Assembly (NCBI GenBank): GCA_024500155.1
Contig: CM044865.1
Coordinates: forward strand, 31,265,501-31,329,500
Length of the DNA: 64,000 nt
Source: Chenopodium formosanum
Taxonomy: Eukaryota; Streptophyta; Magnoliopsida; Caryophyllales; Amaranthaceae
Reading direction: 5' to 3'
Below the pieces are notes generated by a model that worked only from the letters and a program-made list of their open reading frames with translations, had not been told where the DNA came from and made no database searches. A program made the position numbers and the translations under genes. Positions 23,996 to 36,047 of this stretch are shown piece by piece (the stretch's first letter is position 1; every line of letters starts with the position of its first letter).

Positions 23996-24892
23996 TTTGA
24001 AGGAAGGGTCGAGCTTAGGACCTGAAGCAAGTGCTTCCCGGGAGGCAACCCAGTTTTATAACTTTTTCTTTTGATTCTATTTTTCTAAATTTCTTTCTTT
24101 CACCAGTTTTATTGTTTGGATTAATAGGTTGAATTCATCGGAGTTGGATTACCTCGAGTGAGCTTGAGCGTAGTTGGAAATTGTTTCGTGGTGTTGGGTG
24201 AGAATATGTTGATATTGTTATATTTTTAGAGGAATGGGTAAGGTAATGTAGGAGGTAAGTTAGGAAAAGATGTGCTATAATTTGAAGCAAATATGAACTT
24301 GGTGCGTTCATTATGGTGCTTTCATTAATTTGGAATGTTAAACCCATTGAAAATGAATTTAGTTACTGGTCGTTTTAGTGGGTTCAATAATATCGGAATA
24401 ATAAAAATCGTTAAGCCCATACATGAACGCACCAAGAGAAGAGATTGAGCAAAGAAGTGCAGCAGCTGGCGCGGGCGCGGACTCGCTGACCAGCTGCGCG
24501 GTTGAGCAGCCGAGCATATTTTTTTTCGTTCTTCTTTCCTTCCCTCATTTCCCCTCATCCTCACCCTCGAGTATAGTCTTCCTTCTCACTCCAAGTAGCA
24601 TCCACAAACCCTAACCAACCTTTTTCAATCAAAATTCCTTCTCCAATCATCAAAACAATCAACCAAATAAACTAATTCCTTCTCCAAGTTTATCATAATC
24701 ATAAAAAATCATACTACTTTCCCTATTTTTAAATCTCCAATCTCTCTCCTCCATTGAAGACTAATTTGGGGCATTTCTATTTGATGGGAATTGGTAGCTT
24801 TTTCTTGATCAATCTTGCTTCAATTAGCCATCCTTTTTTGTGTACGTGCTTGTAGATTGTTGGTGATTATTATTATTTTTTTTTTAAAAAAA
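23996..24892 (+). mobile_element. Element J region after protease
   Basis: Shortly after the stop comes GTGCTTCCCGGGAGGCAACC (24032-24051), a word I recognise as typical of the Athila segment after pol. The rest is a non-coding stretch with a small GC-rich patch at 24455-24510 and a CT-rich leader-like run. RT to integrase are absent. J's 3' end and 3' LTR are not reached before the inverted gag piece. Confidence 0.6.
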
Positions 24893-25067
24893 ATCAAATT
24901 ACATTTAAGATTTTTGTTGTTGTTTTGAAAATTCCCTCGATTTTGGTTTCCCCAGTTATCCCGGTATTTATTTTGGCCATTGTTTTGGTATTGGCCATAG
25001 CCTTGACCTTGGCTTTTGTTTCCATACCCTTGGCCTTAGTTTTGATTATTATAGCCTTAATTATTAT
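24893..25067 (-). pseudogene. Inverted fragment of an Athila-type gag
   Basis: The minus strand reads an Asn/Gly/Gln-rich peptide with GQGYG, NNGQNKY and NWGNQNRGNFQNNN, similar to J's gag at about 22225-22400 but in opposite orientation and diverged. Element C's LTR starts at 25068. The simplest reading is a piece of a second, minus-strand Athila element into which C inserted. Confidence 0.65.
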
Positions 25068-25565
25068 TGTTTTGGGTAATTTTACCCATGCCACGTGGTC
25101 CAATCAGACCTCAACACTTGTCATACCCTGGTTGGTCTAAATTGGGTCAACCTCCATTCGACACGTGTCCTTCGGAGAACTTCGGAGAAAAAGACAGCCT
25201 TCAAGGGCCCAAATCCCGAGAAAGTCGTAATTCGGCGCAGCCTAGAATGATTAGGTTAGAGTGACCTAATCAAGGGCACATTTCCCAATGACCCTATAAA
25301 AAGGAAGATTTCCCCCATTTTTGGCGCATCTACAATTATTACAGTATACCCTACATTATCTTACATCAGAGAATCACCTAATCTCGGAATCCGAGAAGAT
25401 TTCACCTCTTTTTCCGCACTTTCTCTCATTTATCTTGAAGTACTAATTTGATCGTCGAAGGTAGAGCTCCAACCACCCGAAGTCTCCGTTGTTTTGCAGG
25501 TACAAGCCGCGCGCAATCAGTCTCTGAGCTATAACTCTCCTATGGGACAAAAAACACCTAAAACA
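25068..25565 (+). mobile_element. 5' LTR of Tat element C
   Basis: Begins TGTTTTGGGTAATTTTACCC and ends CACCTAAAACA, matching LTRs of A and B in reverse orientation. A TATA box, CCTATAAAAAGG, lies at 25293-25304. The PBS TTTTGCGTCGTTTGTGGGG follows at 25566. Confidence 0.87.
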
Positions 25566-25598
25566 TTTTGCGTCGTTTGTGGGGAGAGTACCTCAAGG

Positions 25599-27330
25599 AT
25601 GGTTCAAGAGTCTGTACCACCTCCCGACCATTCTGTTAACCAACCGGAGGTCTTTACTTACCATGAGGATGACGATCCTCATGTCAAGGATGGCTGTTTG
25701 ATTACCAAGCATATCCGTCCAAAAGACACTCTAGAACGGAGTGCAAGCCAGGCAGGTACAAGCTGACCCCCTTTCTTAGCCGGAATGAGAAACCCATACA
25801 TCAGGTGGATCCGCTCCATTCACCCAGGACGAACTAATGAAATTCAAGACTAGTTTCAAGTGTGAAATTAAGGATCTAATCACCTAGAGCAGGGATGGCC
25901 CAAGCAAGGGTCAGTCGGCAAGAAAGACTCCTCTAAATAGGAGAAAGCTAGTCAGAAACAGGCAGCCAACTCCGCATCCAATGAACAAGGCAGCCGGGAC
26001 CCTTGACTGGTCCAAGATTCTTCTACCCCAAAAGAATGCAAGAAACACCTGCCAGGGTGAACAGCCGGTGGGAAACACTCCTAATGCTCGAGAAATCATC
26101 ACCCGCAGGAGAAGTCAGCAGCTGTCTAAGTCAGGCTTTACTTCAAGCTTTCCAGACATACAACTTCAAGAATACATCCACAAGGAATGCTTAATCCTTG
26201 CATAAGAGCCATACAGGAGGTAATACCGTCCATTCTAGCCCTCAAATGATCGGGAATGCACTATATGTACCCCCTATGGTCTACGACCCGTATTCTCCTC
26301 ATTTCATGCAGCCGACCCTCTTTGGGGGGTCAGGCGGCATATAATGTCCAACCTTTGGGCTGGCAGCTCCGACTGCTCAAACTTGGTGAACAAACTTCTT
26401 CTTTCACAAAAGAGATAACCAAAGCCGCACAGTCGGCCAAGGTTAAGAACGTGTTGGTGGGTGTTTATGATGGTACCATCAACCTGGAGGACCACCTCAT
26501 GGCCTACTCCAACCTCATGCACATGCAGGGGCTAGAGGATGCTATGTGGTGCCGGTGCTTCCTGGCTACATTGAAATGCATTGCCCAAAAATGGTTTGGA
26601 AACCTGTTAGCCGGGTGCATTGATAGTTTTAGGAAGCTCGGCTTCCTGTTTTCCTCCAACTTCTCGACGAGCATCCCTGCCAAAAAGACAAGTCTCGACT
26701 TGAGCACCATCCGACAGGAAGATAGAGAAGGGTTTCGCTCCTATGTTAGGCGGTTCAACCTGGTGAGAATTCAAATCCAGGGGCTGTCTGACAAGGTAGC
26801 CTATACATACTTCTTCAAAGGTCTGAAGGATAGGTCGACCTTTAAGTTTGACCTTGTCCGTAAGAGGAATTCTACCCTTTAAGAGGCATTGATAGAGGCG
26901 GAGAGCTTTATTCAAGCTACCGACCTCTGCTCGTCCAGCCATTAGTCGGACTCAAAGAAGTCCAATAAACGAAAGGAGAGTCGGTCTGCTTAGCCGGCTC
27001 AAAAAGTTGAAGAACCTGATCAGCCGCCCAAAAAGAAGAAGAAAGAATTCAAACCGTATGTCTCACGGTATGAATTAATTAAAAACTGCTACACCATCTT
27101 TACAAAGGTGAAGGACCAGCTGACTAATGAGAAGCCGAATCCTATGAAGAGTTTCGTTCAATCGCGGAAGAAGAATAAATTCTTCCACTTCCATCAAGAG
27201 GTGGGCCATGACACCAACAACTGCTACAGTCTCAAGCGTATGTTGGACCATCTGGCTGACACGGTCTTGCTGAAGTCATATGTCTTGAAGTCCAAAGCGG
27301 CTTCTAAGACGAATCCGGGGTGGTCGTAAA
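25599..27330 (+). pseudogene. Element C gag
   Basis: Starts at ATG 25599 (MVQESVPPPDHSVNQPEVF), right after the PBS. The capsid-like domain at 26430-26880 reads AKVKNVLVGVYDGTINLEDH, CIAQKWFGNLLAG, SFRKLGFLFSSNFS and RSYVRRFNLVRIQIQGLSD. A Cys/His motif, FHFHQEVGHDTNNC, lies at 27180-27225. Stops at about 25764 and 26882 and frameshifts near 26200-26330 break it. Confidence 0.82.
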
Positions 27331-27334
27331 AATC

Positions 27335-27980
27335 TGTCCAGCCTACTAGTAATTTGGATGATGACAAGGATCCAGTCTACACCATAGCAAGCGGATTCGT
27401 AATCGGTGGCCCGACCATCAGGGGCACCAATGATCATCTGAAGAGGATGAGCCATTAAGTTGATGATGGACTAGCGTCCTATAGTGGAACATTCCCTGAC
27501 GTCCTCATCACTAAGAAGGATCGGGGAAAAGTTCTTCTACCGTAAGACGACCCAGTCGTCATTGAGTACAAGGTCGCCAACCAGCTGGTTGGCCGGATCC
27601 TCATAGACACAGGTAGCTCCTCTGATCTCATCAGCTACAAGTGTCTGTCCCAAGTTAATTACATGCAGCACGGTCTACACGACGTCTCCCACCCATTAGT
27701 TGGTTTTGGGGGAGGAGTCGTGCACCTAGTCGGACAAATTGGCATTCCTATCTGTCTAGGGAGAAGGGACAAGGGCGGCACATGGTCGTCCGGTTCCTGG
27801 TGGTTAAAGAACTGACCGCCTACAACATCATTCTTGGCCGACCAACTCTGAACGACTGCAAGGTCGTCATCATCCTAACTCTTATGCTTCTCAATTATGA
27901 AAGTGATGATGGCACTGTTGGCTCCCTCAACGAGGATCAGAAGATGGTAGAGAGTGCTATTTATCAGACGTCAAGCTGAC
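27335..27980 (+). pseudogene. Element C protease
   Basis: Near 27567-27650 the plus strand reads VANQLVGRILIDTGSSSDLIS, with the aspartic-protease active site DTGS intact at about 27605-27616. Downstream VKELTAYNIILGRPTLNDCK (27805-27860) is the conserved second block, in a different frame from the first, so at least one frameshift lies between about 27690 and 27780. A stop at 27977 ends the linker. Confidence 0.78.
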
Positions 27981-28257
27981 TGGTTTTGCAGCCAGTCAGC
28001 TGAAGGAGCCAATAGATCTTGATATTGTCAAGGACCCTGATTCATCCTCTACAACAGCCGCCAAAAAAAAAAAAAAGAAAAACTAAAAAGCTTGTAAAGG
28101 GGAAGAAGGAAAAGAAATAGCAATCACTGACCGGGGAGCGGTCAGATGATTTTCGTCCCCAATCGGCTGGTGAGCACATTGATATCCCTTTGGACGACAG
28201 CTGTCCAAAGCGGATGATTAGGTGGGGACGACTGCTTTTTAAAGGCTTGGTGCAGAC

Positions 28258-28975
28258 TTGTACCATATGCTGAAAGAATTCAAAGACATCTTTGCCTTTG
28301 AAGTGGAGGAGATGCCAAGTGTCAGCCCGGATCTCGCAGTTCACAAACTTGCCGTGGATCCAAAAAAGAAGCTCATCCAACAAAAGAAAAGAAACCACGG
28401 TGAGGAGAGAAGTCAGGCGGCTACTACCGAAGTAAAAAAGCTGGTGGACGCTGGGTTCATTCGGCCATGTAACTTCCCGACTGGGTTCGAATGTTTTGCT
28501 TGTAAAGAATGTACATGACGTATGTGTGTTGATTACAAAAACCACAACAAGGCATGTCCAAAGGACAGTTATCCGTTCCCAAAGATCAACAGCCTGGTCA
28601 ACTCTACAGCCGGTCATGCCTTGATGAGTTTTATGGATGCCTACTCCGACTTCCATAATATTCCCCTGTGGAATAAAGATCAAGAGAAGACGGCCTACGT
28701 CACTGATTAGGGGTTATTCTGCTATACTGTGATGTCGTTTGGCTTAAAGAATGCGCTGGCTACTTTCCAATGGATGATTAACACAGTCTTCGTCAATTAG
28801 AGTGGGAGGAATTTAGATCCATATATTGATGACATGATAGTCAAATCCAAGATACAGACGGATCACCTTGCTGACCTCCGAGAAACCATCACCACACTCA
28901 GGCGGCATAAGGTCATGTTAAATCCCAAAAAGTTTGTTTTCGGTGTTGAGTCTGGGAAGTTACTTGTTTCCTGAT
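28258..28975 (+). pseudogene. Element C reverse transcriptase
   Basis: Frames read EFKDIFAFEVEEMPSV (28270 onward), VKKLVDAGFIRPCNFP, then CVDYKNHNKACPKDSYPFPKI and ALMSFMDAYSDFHNIPL, and the catalytic YIDD at 28822-28833 in PYIDDMIVKSK. This is a Ty3-type RT in full order. In-frame stops at about 28516, 28708 and 28798 make it inactive. Confidence 0.82.
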
Positions 28976-29745
28976 TGATCAAAGGGGGATAGAGGCTAAC
29001 CCTTAGAAGATACAGGCGGTTATCGACATGAAGCCACCACGCAATGTTAAGGAAGGTTAAAGGCTTACCGGTTTCCTGGTTACGCTTGGGAGATTCCTCA
29101 GGCGGTTAGGTGACAAATGCCATTAATTCTTTCAGGGAATCAGGAAGAAGACTAGATTTGAATGGGGAGATGATGCTGAGGCGGCCTTACAGAAGTTGAA
29201 AGAGCATTTGCACTCCTTGCCAAGGCTTGTTATCCCTCTGCCAAAGGAGACGCTTTTCATGTACCTAGCCATCTCAAATCATTCCTTTCAGTGTTGTTCT
29301 CCTTGCGGAGAGAGACAACAATCAGCTCCCGGTCTGTTTCATTAGCCATGTGCTCATGAATGCCGAACTCCGGTACCTTATGGTTGAAAAATTTGGCCTC
29401 GCTCTTTACGTGGCTGTTAAGAAGTTGAAACCATACTTCTTGGCACATCCGTTGGTGATCTACACAGATTAGCCCCTCAAGCGGCCAATGACAACCCTAG
29501 ACTCATCCGACAGAATGCTCAAATGGGCTATTGGAATGCAAAGTCTTGAAATCACCTACGAACCAAGAAAGGCAGTGAAGGGTCAGGCGTTTGCCGACTT
29601 CATTGTCAAAATGACAAGGCCGGTTGCTCCGGATAACCTTGATTAGGTTTGGAAGGTGCATGTAGATGCGAGCTCTACTATGAACGGCTGTGGTGCATGC
29701 ATAATATGTGAATCCCCGAAAAGGGACAATATGAGTATGCACTAC
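28976..29745 (+). pseudogene. Element C RNase H regions, truncated
   Basis: Reads the RT connection (KKTRFEWGDDAEAALQKLKEH, about 29140-29210), the standard RNase H with ELRYLMVEKFGLALYVAVKKL, and the first block of the archaeal-type RNase H (VWKVHVDASS, then YEYAL-like) before G cuts in at 29746. Several stops and small frameshifts are present. Confidence 0.75.
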
Positions 29746-30616
29746 TGTAGACACCCATTTGTGTCTCTCCAAAACCAAACCCGATGATGAATACTTTTCA
29801 CGTTGAATCATAATCAAATGAAGTAAGAGTGTGGAAAGTTTAGTGTTGCGGTTAGTTTTTAATTCTTTTCTTTCTCTCTGTTTTCGAAAACCTATTTTAT
29901 GAAAATAGTCAATCCAATATAGTTTGGTCCATGGAAAGGGTCAAATAGTTGTGTAGTTGGATTAGGCTTGAAAAGATCTTTCCAACGATATATTATAAGC
30001 CCAATTCCGATAAATAATGACGAAGTTATAGCCAAATTACTAAACTGGGCCCGGTTTGATTTTTATATGCGGCCCAATGATCTAGAGGAGGGCCTATTAT
30101 GATTTATCATTCCTAATCAAATAAAGACTGATTATAGTCTTCTAAAATCTTCTAGAAGGTTCTTTTGAACCCTAATGTGATTATCGTTGATAATAGAGTT
30201 TTAAGAGATTTATTTAGAATAAAAAGAAGTGTTTTAAATGAAATTATAGTTTTACCCCTCGTACGCTTAAAATTTTATCAAAATATGAAAACATGTGAAA
30301 AAACTGCCTACAGCGCCGCACCACAGGTTGTTGCTTGGCGATAAAGGCTTGTGTGGCGACATCGTCGTGTTTTATTCTTCTCGAAACTCTTATTCTTTTT
30401 TATCATATTCCGACTGATTTTCGTTATGAATAGCCTCCTAAAATCTTTGTGTTGAATCATCAACTCTCATCAAGTATTTCTTGATATTCTCTTTCTTTCT
30501 GAACCACCCTTATACAAACAAAATTCCGCATTCACAAGATCTAGACACACCTAGCCAAGTTCGAAGTTGCCTTTGCCCTAGATAGGAAAGGTTTAATATT
30601 TCTGAGGGTTTGATCC
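29746..30616 (+). mobile_element. LTR fragment G of the H/E family, interrupted by D
   Basis: Starts TGTAGACACCCATTTGTGTC and follows the H/E family LTR in plus orientation as far as TTTCTGAGGGTTTGATCC, where D's 3' LTR starts. In the H and E copies the equivalent sequence continues after GGTTTGGTC, which shows that D interrupts G. The rest of G is outside the window. Confidence 0.85.
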
Positions 30617-32048
30617 TGTAGGAGTCGCTCAAAGTGCGCCTACGTTAAAGCATATGTGAATATGCTTGGCAATCATAGGAAGTGGGAATTGACATTACGA
30701 TTAGGGACAAAGCAAAGTAGGGAGCCGCCAACAAGTTTTTAAGGAACTTGTAAACCGTTTACGGATCATAAAAGGCAACCACGATTAAGGGACAACGATA
30801 GGCGACAACGATTGACATGTGAAGGTTGCACCCCATTCATAATCCATGAGATTACTAACTCCATATGGTTTGGAACCACGAAAGGAGGATCAGGGATGAT
30901 GGTACGAAGTGAGTCATGGTTAAGTGATTTGGTCTAAGCCCTCAGTTATTTGTATCTTTCACACCTTGGTTTAAGGACGGAACCTTGGGTGTCGTATAAA
31001 ATCCTTGGAGTGCTTAAGGGAACTACTTTGAGAGAATAGGATGGCTAGTATTTAGTCTAAAGAGGGAGAAGAGAATTATAGAGAAAAAAGAAGGGTCGAA
31101 AAATCAAGAAAAGATCGAGTTCGAATCGGATTAAAACTCTTGCGATAAACATCAGTTTTTGCGGTTTTTTGTTTTTATCATATCTTTTGATCCAGAAATT
31201 GGAATAAGATTAATAAGATATCGTTAGAAAGCTCTTGAAGTCTACTTTCTAACCCAATTAGAATCAGATTAAAATATTTTATTTTATAAAAGATATGGCC
31301 GAAATAGTGAGACAATGTCAGTTTTGGACAGAGTTTGATATTTCATTCATATCTTTTCCGTTATAGCTTGGATAGAGTTTGATATTTCATTCAGATGAAA
31401 AATATGAGGCACGAAATTCATACCTGTCTATCTTTGAACGTCTTTCAATTCGGATAGAATTAGGACTTTAAAAGAAAGGAGTTTTATTCAATTTCAAACT
31501 CTTTAATCTGATCTTTTCAAAAATGAATAATTAAGATATTTTAGAAACTTATAGAAGCTTCCAATTAATCCTAATTGGTTTAGGAATTGGATTAAATAAT
31601 TTGAACCCTCCACATGATCATCGGGTCGTAGGTAAGGTGGGCTTAGGTTCGGTTTGGGGTCATTTTAATATTTTGGCCATAACTTATTCGTTATAACTCG
31701 GATTTAGGCTTATAATATATCGTTGGAAAGATATTTTAAAGCCCCATCAAAATATTCAATCATTGAACCCAGATAATGGACCAAAATAAACTGGATTAAA
31801 CGTTTTTATAAAAAGGACACGAAATGAATGATTTTAAAGGACACGAAATGAATTGTTTTGGGTTTAAAGGCACGAAAAGAGGAAAATAAGTTATGGTTTG
31901 GGGAAAGGTCTAAAAGTTGAGTTGTTTTATGAAATGGAAATATGGATTTAAGCACTCAAAGATTAAATACTCAACCTGACCAATAATGACGGTCAAAGGT
32001 TGTTCATTATCGAGTTTGGTTTTGGGGAAACATTTTTAGGTGTCTATA
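30617..32048 (-). mobile_element. 3' LTR of element D
   Basis: On the minus strand it begins TATAGACACC at 32048 (first G lost from the usual TGTAGACACC) and ends GACTCCTACA at 30617. It is a diverged relative of the H/E LTR. Upstream on the minus strand, the purine-rich AAAGTGGGGGC at about 32059-32049 is a likely polypurine tract, as in E at 35300. Confidence 0.8.
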
Positions 32049-32259
32049 GATGCCCCCACTTTCACTGAGTTTGTAAAAACGTCAGTTTCAAAAACGATAG
32101 TCAAAGTAGTCGATAGGGACAGAGAATGATTTAAGACGCTTTGCGATCCTAAATCACTCTGTATACGCCGATACCTACATAAAATGTTAATTCCACAGAT
32201 AAAAGAGTAAATGGATAGAACGCTTATCTAACACCAGTGTATCAGTGACAAATGAGTTT

Positions 32260-32545
32260 TGTATTTTCTTATGCTTGAAGGAATCCATCGCATGACATTT
32301 GTTAAAATGCATTCCATGCTTGAGGAAAGCCGACAGATGAGTTTGGAGCCTGTAGAAACCTACAGGATGACACTTTCCATGCTTGAGGACAGTCGACATA
32401 TGATTTTAGCGTTTTTCTATGCTTGAAGAAATCCACCGATAATGCTTTCCATGCTTGAGGAAAGCCGGCAAAGGAATTTGGCGGTTTTCTATGCTTAAGG
32501 AAATCCACCGGATAATAATTTCCATGCTTGAGGAAAGTCGTTTGA
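32260..32545. repeat. Tandem repeats with CCATGCTTGAGGAAAG core
   Basis: The word TTCCATGCTTGAGGAAAG or near variants occurs at about 32312, 32376, 32447 and 32519, alternating with TATGCTTGAAGAAATCCACCG, giving a unit of about 70 bases with an internal half-repeat. Located in the 3' region of D. Confidence 0.75.
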
Positions 32546-32598
32546 TGATGAGATTGCAAGTCTCTGTGTATTGAGAACCTTGCGTCATGAAATGATGG

Positions 32599-32854
32599 TG
32601 GTTCGATTGTCCCTGAACGTGGGTTGTAGATGGTCCGCTTGTCCCTGGACGTGGGCTGTAGTTGGTTCGCTTGTCCTCGAACGTGGGCTAAAAATGGTTC
32701 GCTTGTCCCTGAACGTGCGCTGTAGATGGTCCGCTTGTCACCGGACGTGGGCTGTAGAAGGTCCACTTGTCCCCGGACGTGGGCTGTAGATGGTCCGCTT
32801 GTCCCCGGACGTGGGTTGTAGGTGGTTCGCATGTCCCCGAACATGAGCTGTAGA
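32599..32854. repeat. Eight tandem copies of a 32-bp unit
   Basis: Units start at 32599, 32631, 32663, 32695 and so on, each 32 bases. The unit begins TGGTYCGCTTGTCCC and continues GAACGTGGGCTGTAGA with small changes. Because 32 is not a multiple of three, the open frames across it are repeat artefacts. No spacers, so not CRISPR. Confidence 0.92.
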
Positions 32855-33045
32855 TGAGACCTGCAAAAATAAATTTGCCAATGGACTCGTATATATTGTG
32901 ATTGACTTGACCACTGACTTGACCAAGTTTGACTTGATGTGACATGACATGTGTATGACTTGTGACTGTGTGTGTGCAGACACAAGCAAACAAAGATGCA
33001 AAAGCAAAAATTTTCCGTTAATTTTTGTCATGAGACGAGTGGAAG

Positions 33046-35291
33046 TGTAGGGAATAATTGCAAGCCTTTAAATCCCACTAGCTTGAACCCCACTGTGATC
33101 ATACACTAAATTACGGTGGCGTCCAAAAGGGAAGAAGATAGAGCAAAAGAGTTGCCAACAAGTTTTTTAGGAACTTGTAAACCGTTCACGAGGTGAAGGT
33201 TACACCCCTTAACGATCCAAGAGATCGTCAACTCCATAAGGTCATGAACCAAATAAGGGTGCGGGGATGAAGGTACAAATCCAACCTAAAAGAGATTGAA
33301 CCTGCCCTAATAATAGGCCTCTACTTTATTCTGATCGTATTCATGTGCGCTTTCTAATTAACATGCAATCAATAGGTTAACCCTAAACCTGTTTAATCTA
33401 TGTTGGTTGAATATAATGCACAAATAAATCTATTATTTGCGATCACTTGAATTATAATCATATTAACCCTAACAAGATTATTAATTATCTTATTAAGCGT
33501 GATTACAAGTACCAAATTCCCTTTAAACACGCATAAAGGATGTGATCAAGCAATAAATATCATCCAGCAACATAATAATCATAATAATAAAATAATCATA
33601 ATCATCATCAAAATAATAATAATAATAATAATATTCATAATAATAATAATATTCATAATATTCATAATCATCATAAATTATAACAATTATAAACATAATT
33701 ATGTTCATGTTAATATTAAAGCATAATAATAGCAAGATCCTAGGCATGATACTAACAAGATTAATAACAAACCCTAGCATGTCAGTAAGCAATAAAAATC
33801 AAGTCTTTAATCCTAACATGATACTAACAATCATAAATATTAGGAAGAACATAGGAAGCATCGCAGGAATCATAATAAGCATATTTGATATTATAACCTT
33901 TTCCCTAAACATGATACTAGGAATATCATAATAACAATTTAAACATGATCTACATCATAATATCAATTAAAACCATTAAATCACTTACTTCAATGCGTTA
34001 GTAACTTCAAGGAAAATAATAAACAAACAATTAAATTAAAAAATTGATAGAGAGATTTGAGACCAAACCCTCAGAAATTAAACCTTTCACATCTAGGGCG
34101 AAGGCAACTTCGAATATGGCTAGGTGTTTCTAAATATTATGAATGCGGAATTTTGTATTTGAAAACAAGTTTAGAAAAAGAGAAAGAGGAATGAATTAAG
34201 AGAATTAATGATTTCGAATGAAAGCTGATTGTTGATGAGAATTCGTGAGAATTGGTTAATCAAAACGGAGTTTTTAATACGTTATTTATAGGGAAATCAG
34301 CCAAAAAGATAAAATATCAACACAGAGCACTTGGTGCACGCAAAACGAGATTGGCGCACGCAAAACAGAGCTGACACCAGCACCAGCTAATTGGCGCCAG
34401 ACGCCAATGGCTAGCACCAGGCGCCAATGGCTGGCGCCAGGCGCTGATTTCAGAATTTCACGCGTTTTTGTTTTTATCATATCTTTTGATCCGGAAGTCC
34501 AAAAAAGGCATATAATATGTCGGTCGAAATCTCTTAAGTCTAATTTCTAACCCAATTAGAATCAGATTAAAATATTTTGTAGATAAAAAAATATGGCCAA
34601 AATAGTGGAAGGGTGTACGTTTTGGATAAAGTTTCATGTCTCATTCATATCTTTTTCGTTATAACTCGGATTTAATATTATAATATATCATTGGAAAGAT
34701 AATTTCAAGATCTATCCAACCATATAAAATTTGGAGAAATAATATGAGGCACGAAAATAAAATCTGAATATATTCCACTTCGTACAAAACAAGGATTCTT
34801 AAAAGGAGTAGTTTTATTCAATTTCAAACTCTTTAAAACATAATTATCAATCCTAACTCCATTAGGATTTAAAAGAACCTCCTAGAGTATTCTAAAAGAC
34901 TATAATCAATCCTAATAGCTTTAGGAATGATAATTAATAATAGGCCCTCCTCTAGATCATTGGGCCGCATATAAAAACCAAATCAGGCCCAGTTTAGTAT
35001 TTTAGCCTTAACTTCCTCGATATTCATCGAAATTGGGCTTATAATATATCGTTGGAAAGGTCTTTTCAAACCCCATCCAACTAAATTATTATTGGACCCA
35101 TATCATGGACCAACCAATGTGGATTGGCTATTTTCTTAAAATAAGTTTTCAAAAACAGAGAGAAGAGAAAAGAAATTAAAACCATCCACAACACTAGACT
35201 TTGCACAGTTTTGCTTCATTCGATTATGATTCGACGCGAAAGGCACTCATTACTAGGTTTGATTTTGGGGAGACGCAAATGGGTGTCTACA
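33046..35291 (-). mobile_element. 3' LTR of element E
   Basis: On the minus strand it begins TGTAGACACCC at 35291 and ends CCCTACA at 33046, 2246 bases. It contains ATA/ATC trinucleotide runs (33575-33670), a GGCGCC patch at 34320-34450 and a TATA box TATAAATAA at about 34290-34282 (minus). The 5' LTR lacks about 350 bases present here at roughly 33850-34190. Confidence 0.9.
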
Positions 35292-35569
35292 GAAGCCCCT
35301 ACTTTGAATGAGTTTGGAGAAACGCAAGTTTTGAAAACAAAAGTCAAAGTAGCGATAGGGACGGAGAATGATTCAGAACGTTCTGCGATCCTAAACCAAT
35401 CTTGTAACGCCAATACCTGCAAAACTAGCGTTATTTAAACAGATAAAAGAGTTAGGAAACGTGTATCTTGCACCGTCGAGCACACGTCTCTGAAAGATAA
35501 CTGATTTGCTGTTTTGATGACCTCCTGCAAGCTAGAGAATGCCATCCCACTTGAAAACTGCTACGCCTG

Positions 35570-35880
35570 TAACTGGTTCTAAATTTGGAAGATTGCTTCG
35601 CCTGAAACGATTCTCCCCCACAATGATAATATTCCGCGTCAAAGGGAATATCATCGAAAATTATTTCTCTTGAAACAATCCTCATCCGCATTGATAATAT
35701 TCCACGTCCAAGGGAAAATTATCAAAGATTATTTCTCTTGAAACAATCCTCCTCCGCATTATGACCATCTTCCATGCCTAAGGGAATATGATCAATGACA
35801 ACTTCGCCCGAAATTACCTCCAGTTGTTTGTGACAACTCTCCGCAAGCTAGGGAATGCTGTCAATCTTTAAAAGTTCGCC
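35570..35880. repeat. About four tandem copies of a 68-bp unit
   Basis: The phrase CTTGAAACAATCCTC or close variants starts units at 35601, 35669 and 35737, with a degenerate one at about 35807; each unit also contains GATAATATTCC and AAGGGAA. Confidence 0.85.
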
Positions 35881-35900
35881 TGAACTTTGCTTACGCTATG

Positions 35901-36047
35901 CCTGTACGTCGGCGCTTCTATTGCTTTGAACCTGTATGTCGGTGCTTTCTGTGAATGAACCATTATGTCGGTGCCTTTTGCTTTTGAACCTATATGTCGG
36001 TGCTTTTTGCTGATGAGCCAATGCTTAGGCGCTTTAAGCTAAGTGAG
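35901..36047. repeat. Five tandem copies of a 29-30-bp unit
   Basis: Units start at 35901, 35931, 35960, 35989 and 36018, each with CCTGTATGTCGGTGCTTT or variants. Confidence 0.88.

Larger units (their letters stand above)
25068..29745 (+). mobile_element. Tat-lineage Ty3 retrotransposon C, cut by G
   Basis: Plus-strand copy of the A/B family with LTR, PBS, gag, protease, RT, RNase H and the start of the archaeal-type RNase H. It ends at 29745, in a position that B continues at about 3711, where an H-family LTR begins. Integrase and the 3' half should lie beyond the stacked insertions, right of the window. Unlike A it keeps the RT core, and unlike B it keeps the protease active site, but all frames are broken. 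Confidence 0.87.
32049..33045 (-). mobile_element. 3' internal region of element D
   Basis: The first 150 bases align with the internal 3' end of E (35292-35450): GTCAAAGTAG, GATAGGGAC, ACGCCGATACCT. The remainder holds two tandem-repeat blocks and no convincing gene. It ends at the GGAAG target site where E is inserted and resumes at 49451. Confidence 0.75.

Noticed and set aside
32599..32854. Regular direct repeats reminiscent of a CRISPR array
   Set aside because: Units abut with no unique spacers, and the context is a plant retrotransposon.
32302..33031. Several overlapping open frames (60-227 codons) on both strands with Pro/Thr/Ser-rich repeats
   Set aside because: They are translations of the 32-bp and neighbouring tandem repeats in shifting frames; no family resemblance.
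33499..33792. Ile/Asn- and Tyr-rich frames in the E LTR
   Set aside because: Products of ATA/ATC trinucleotide runs inside the LTR; similar frames occur in the other LTR copy at 47971-48279.
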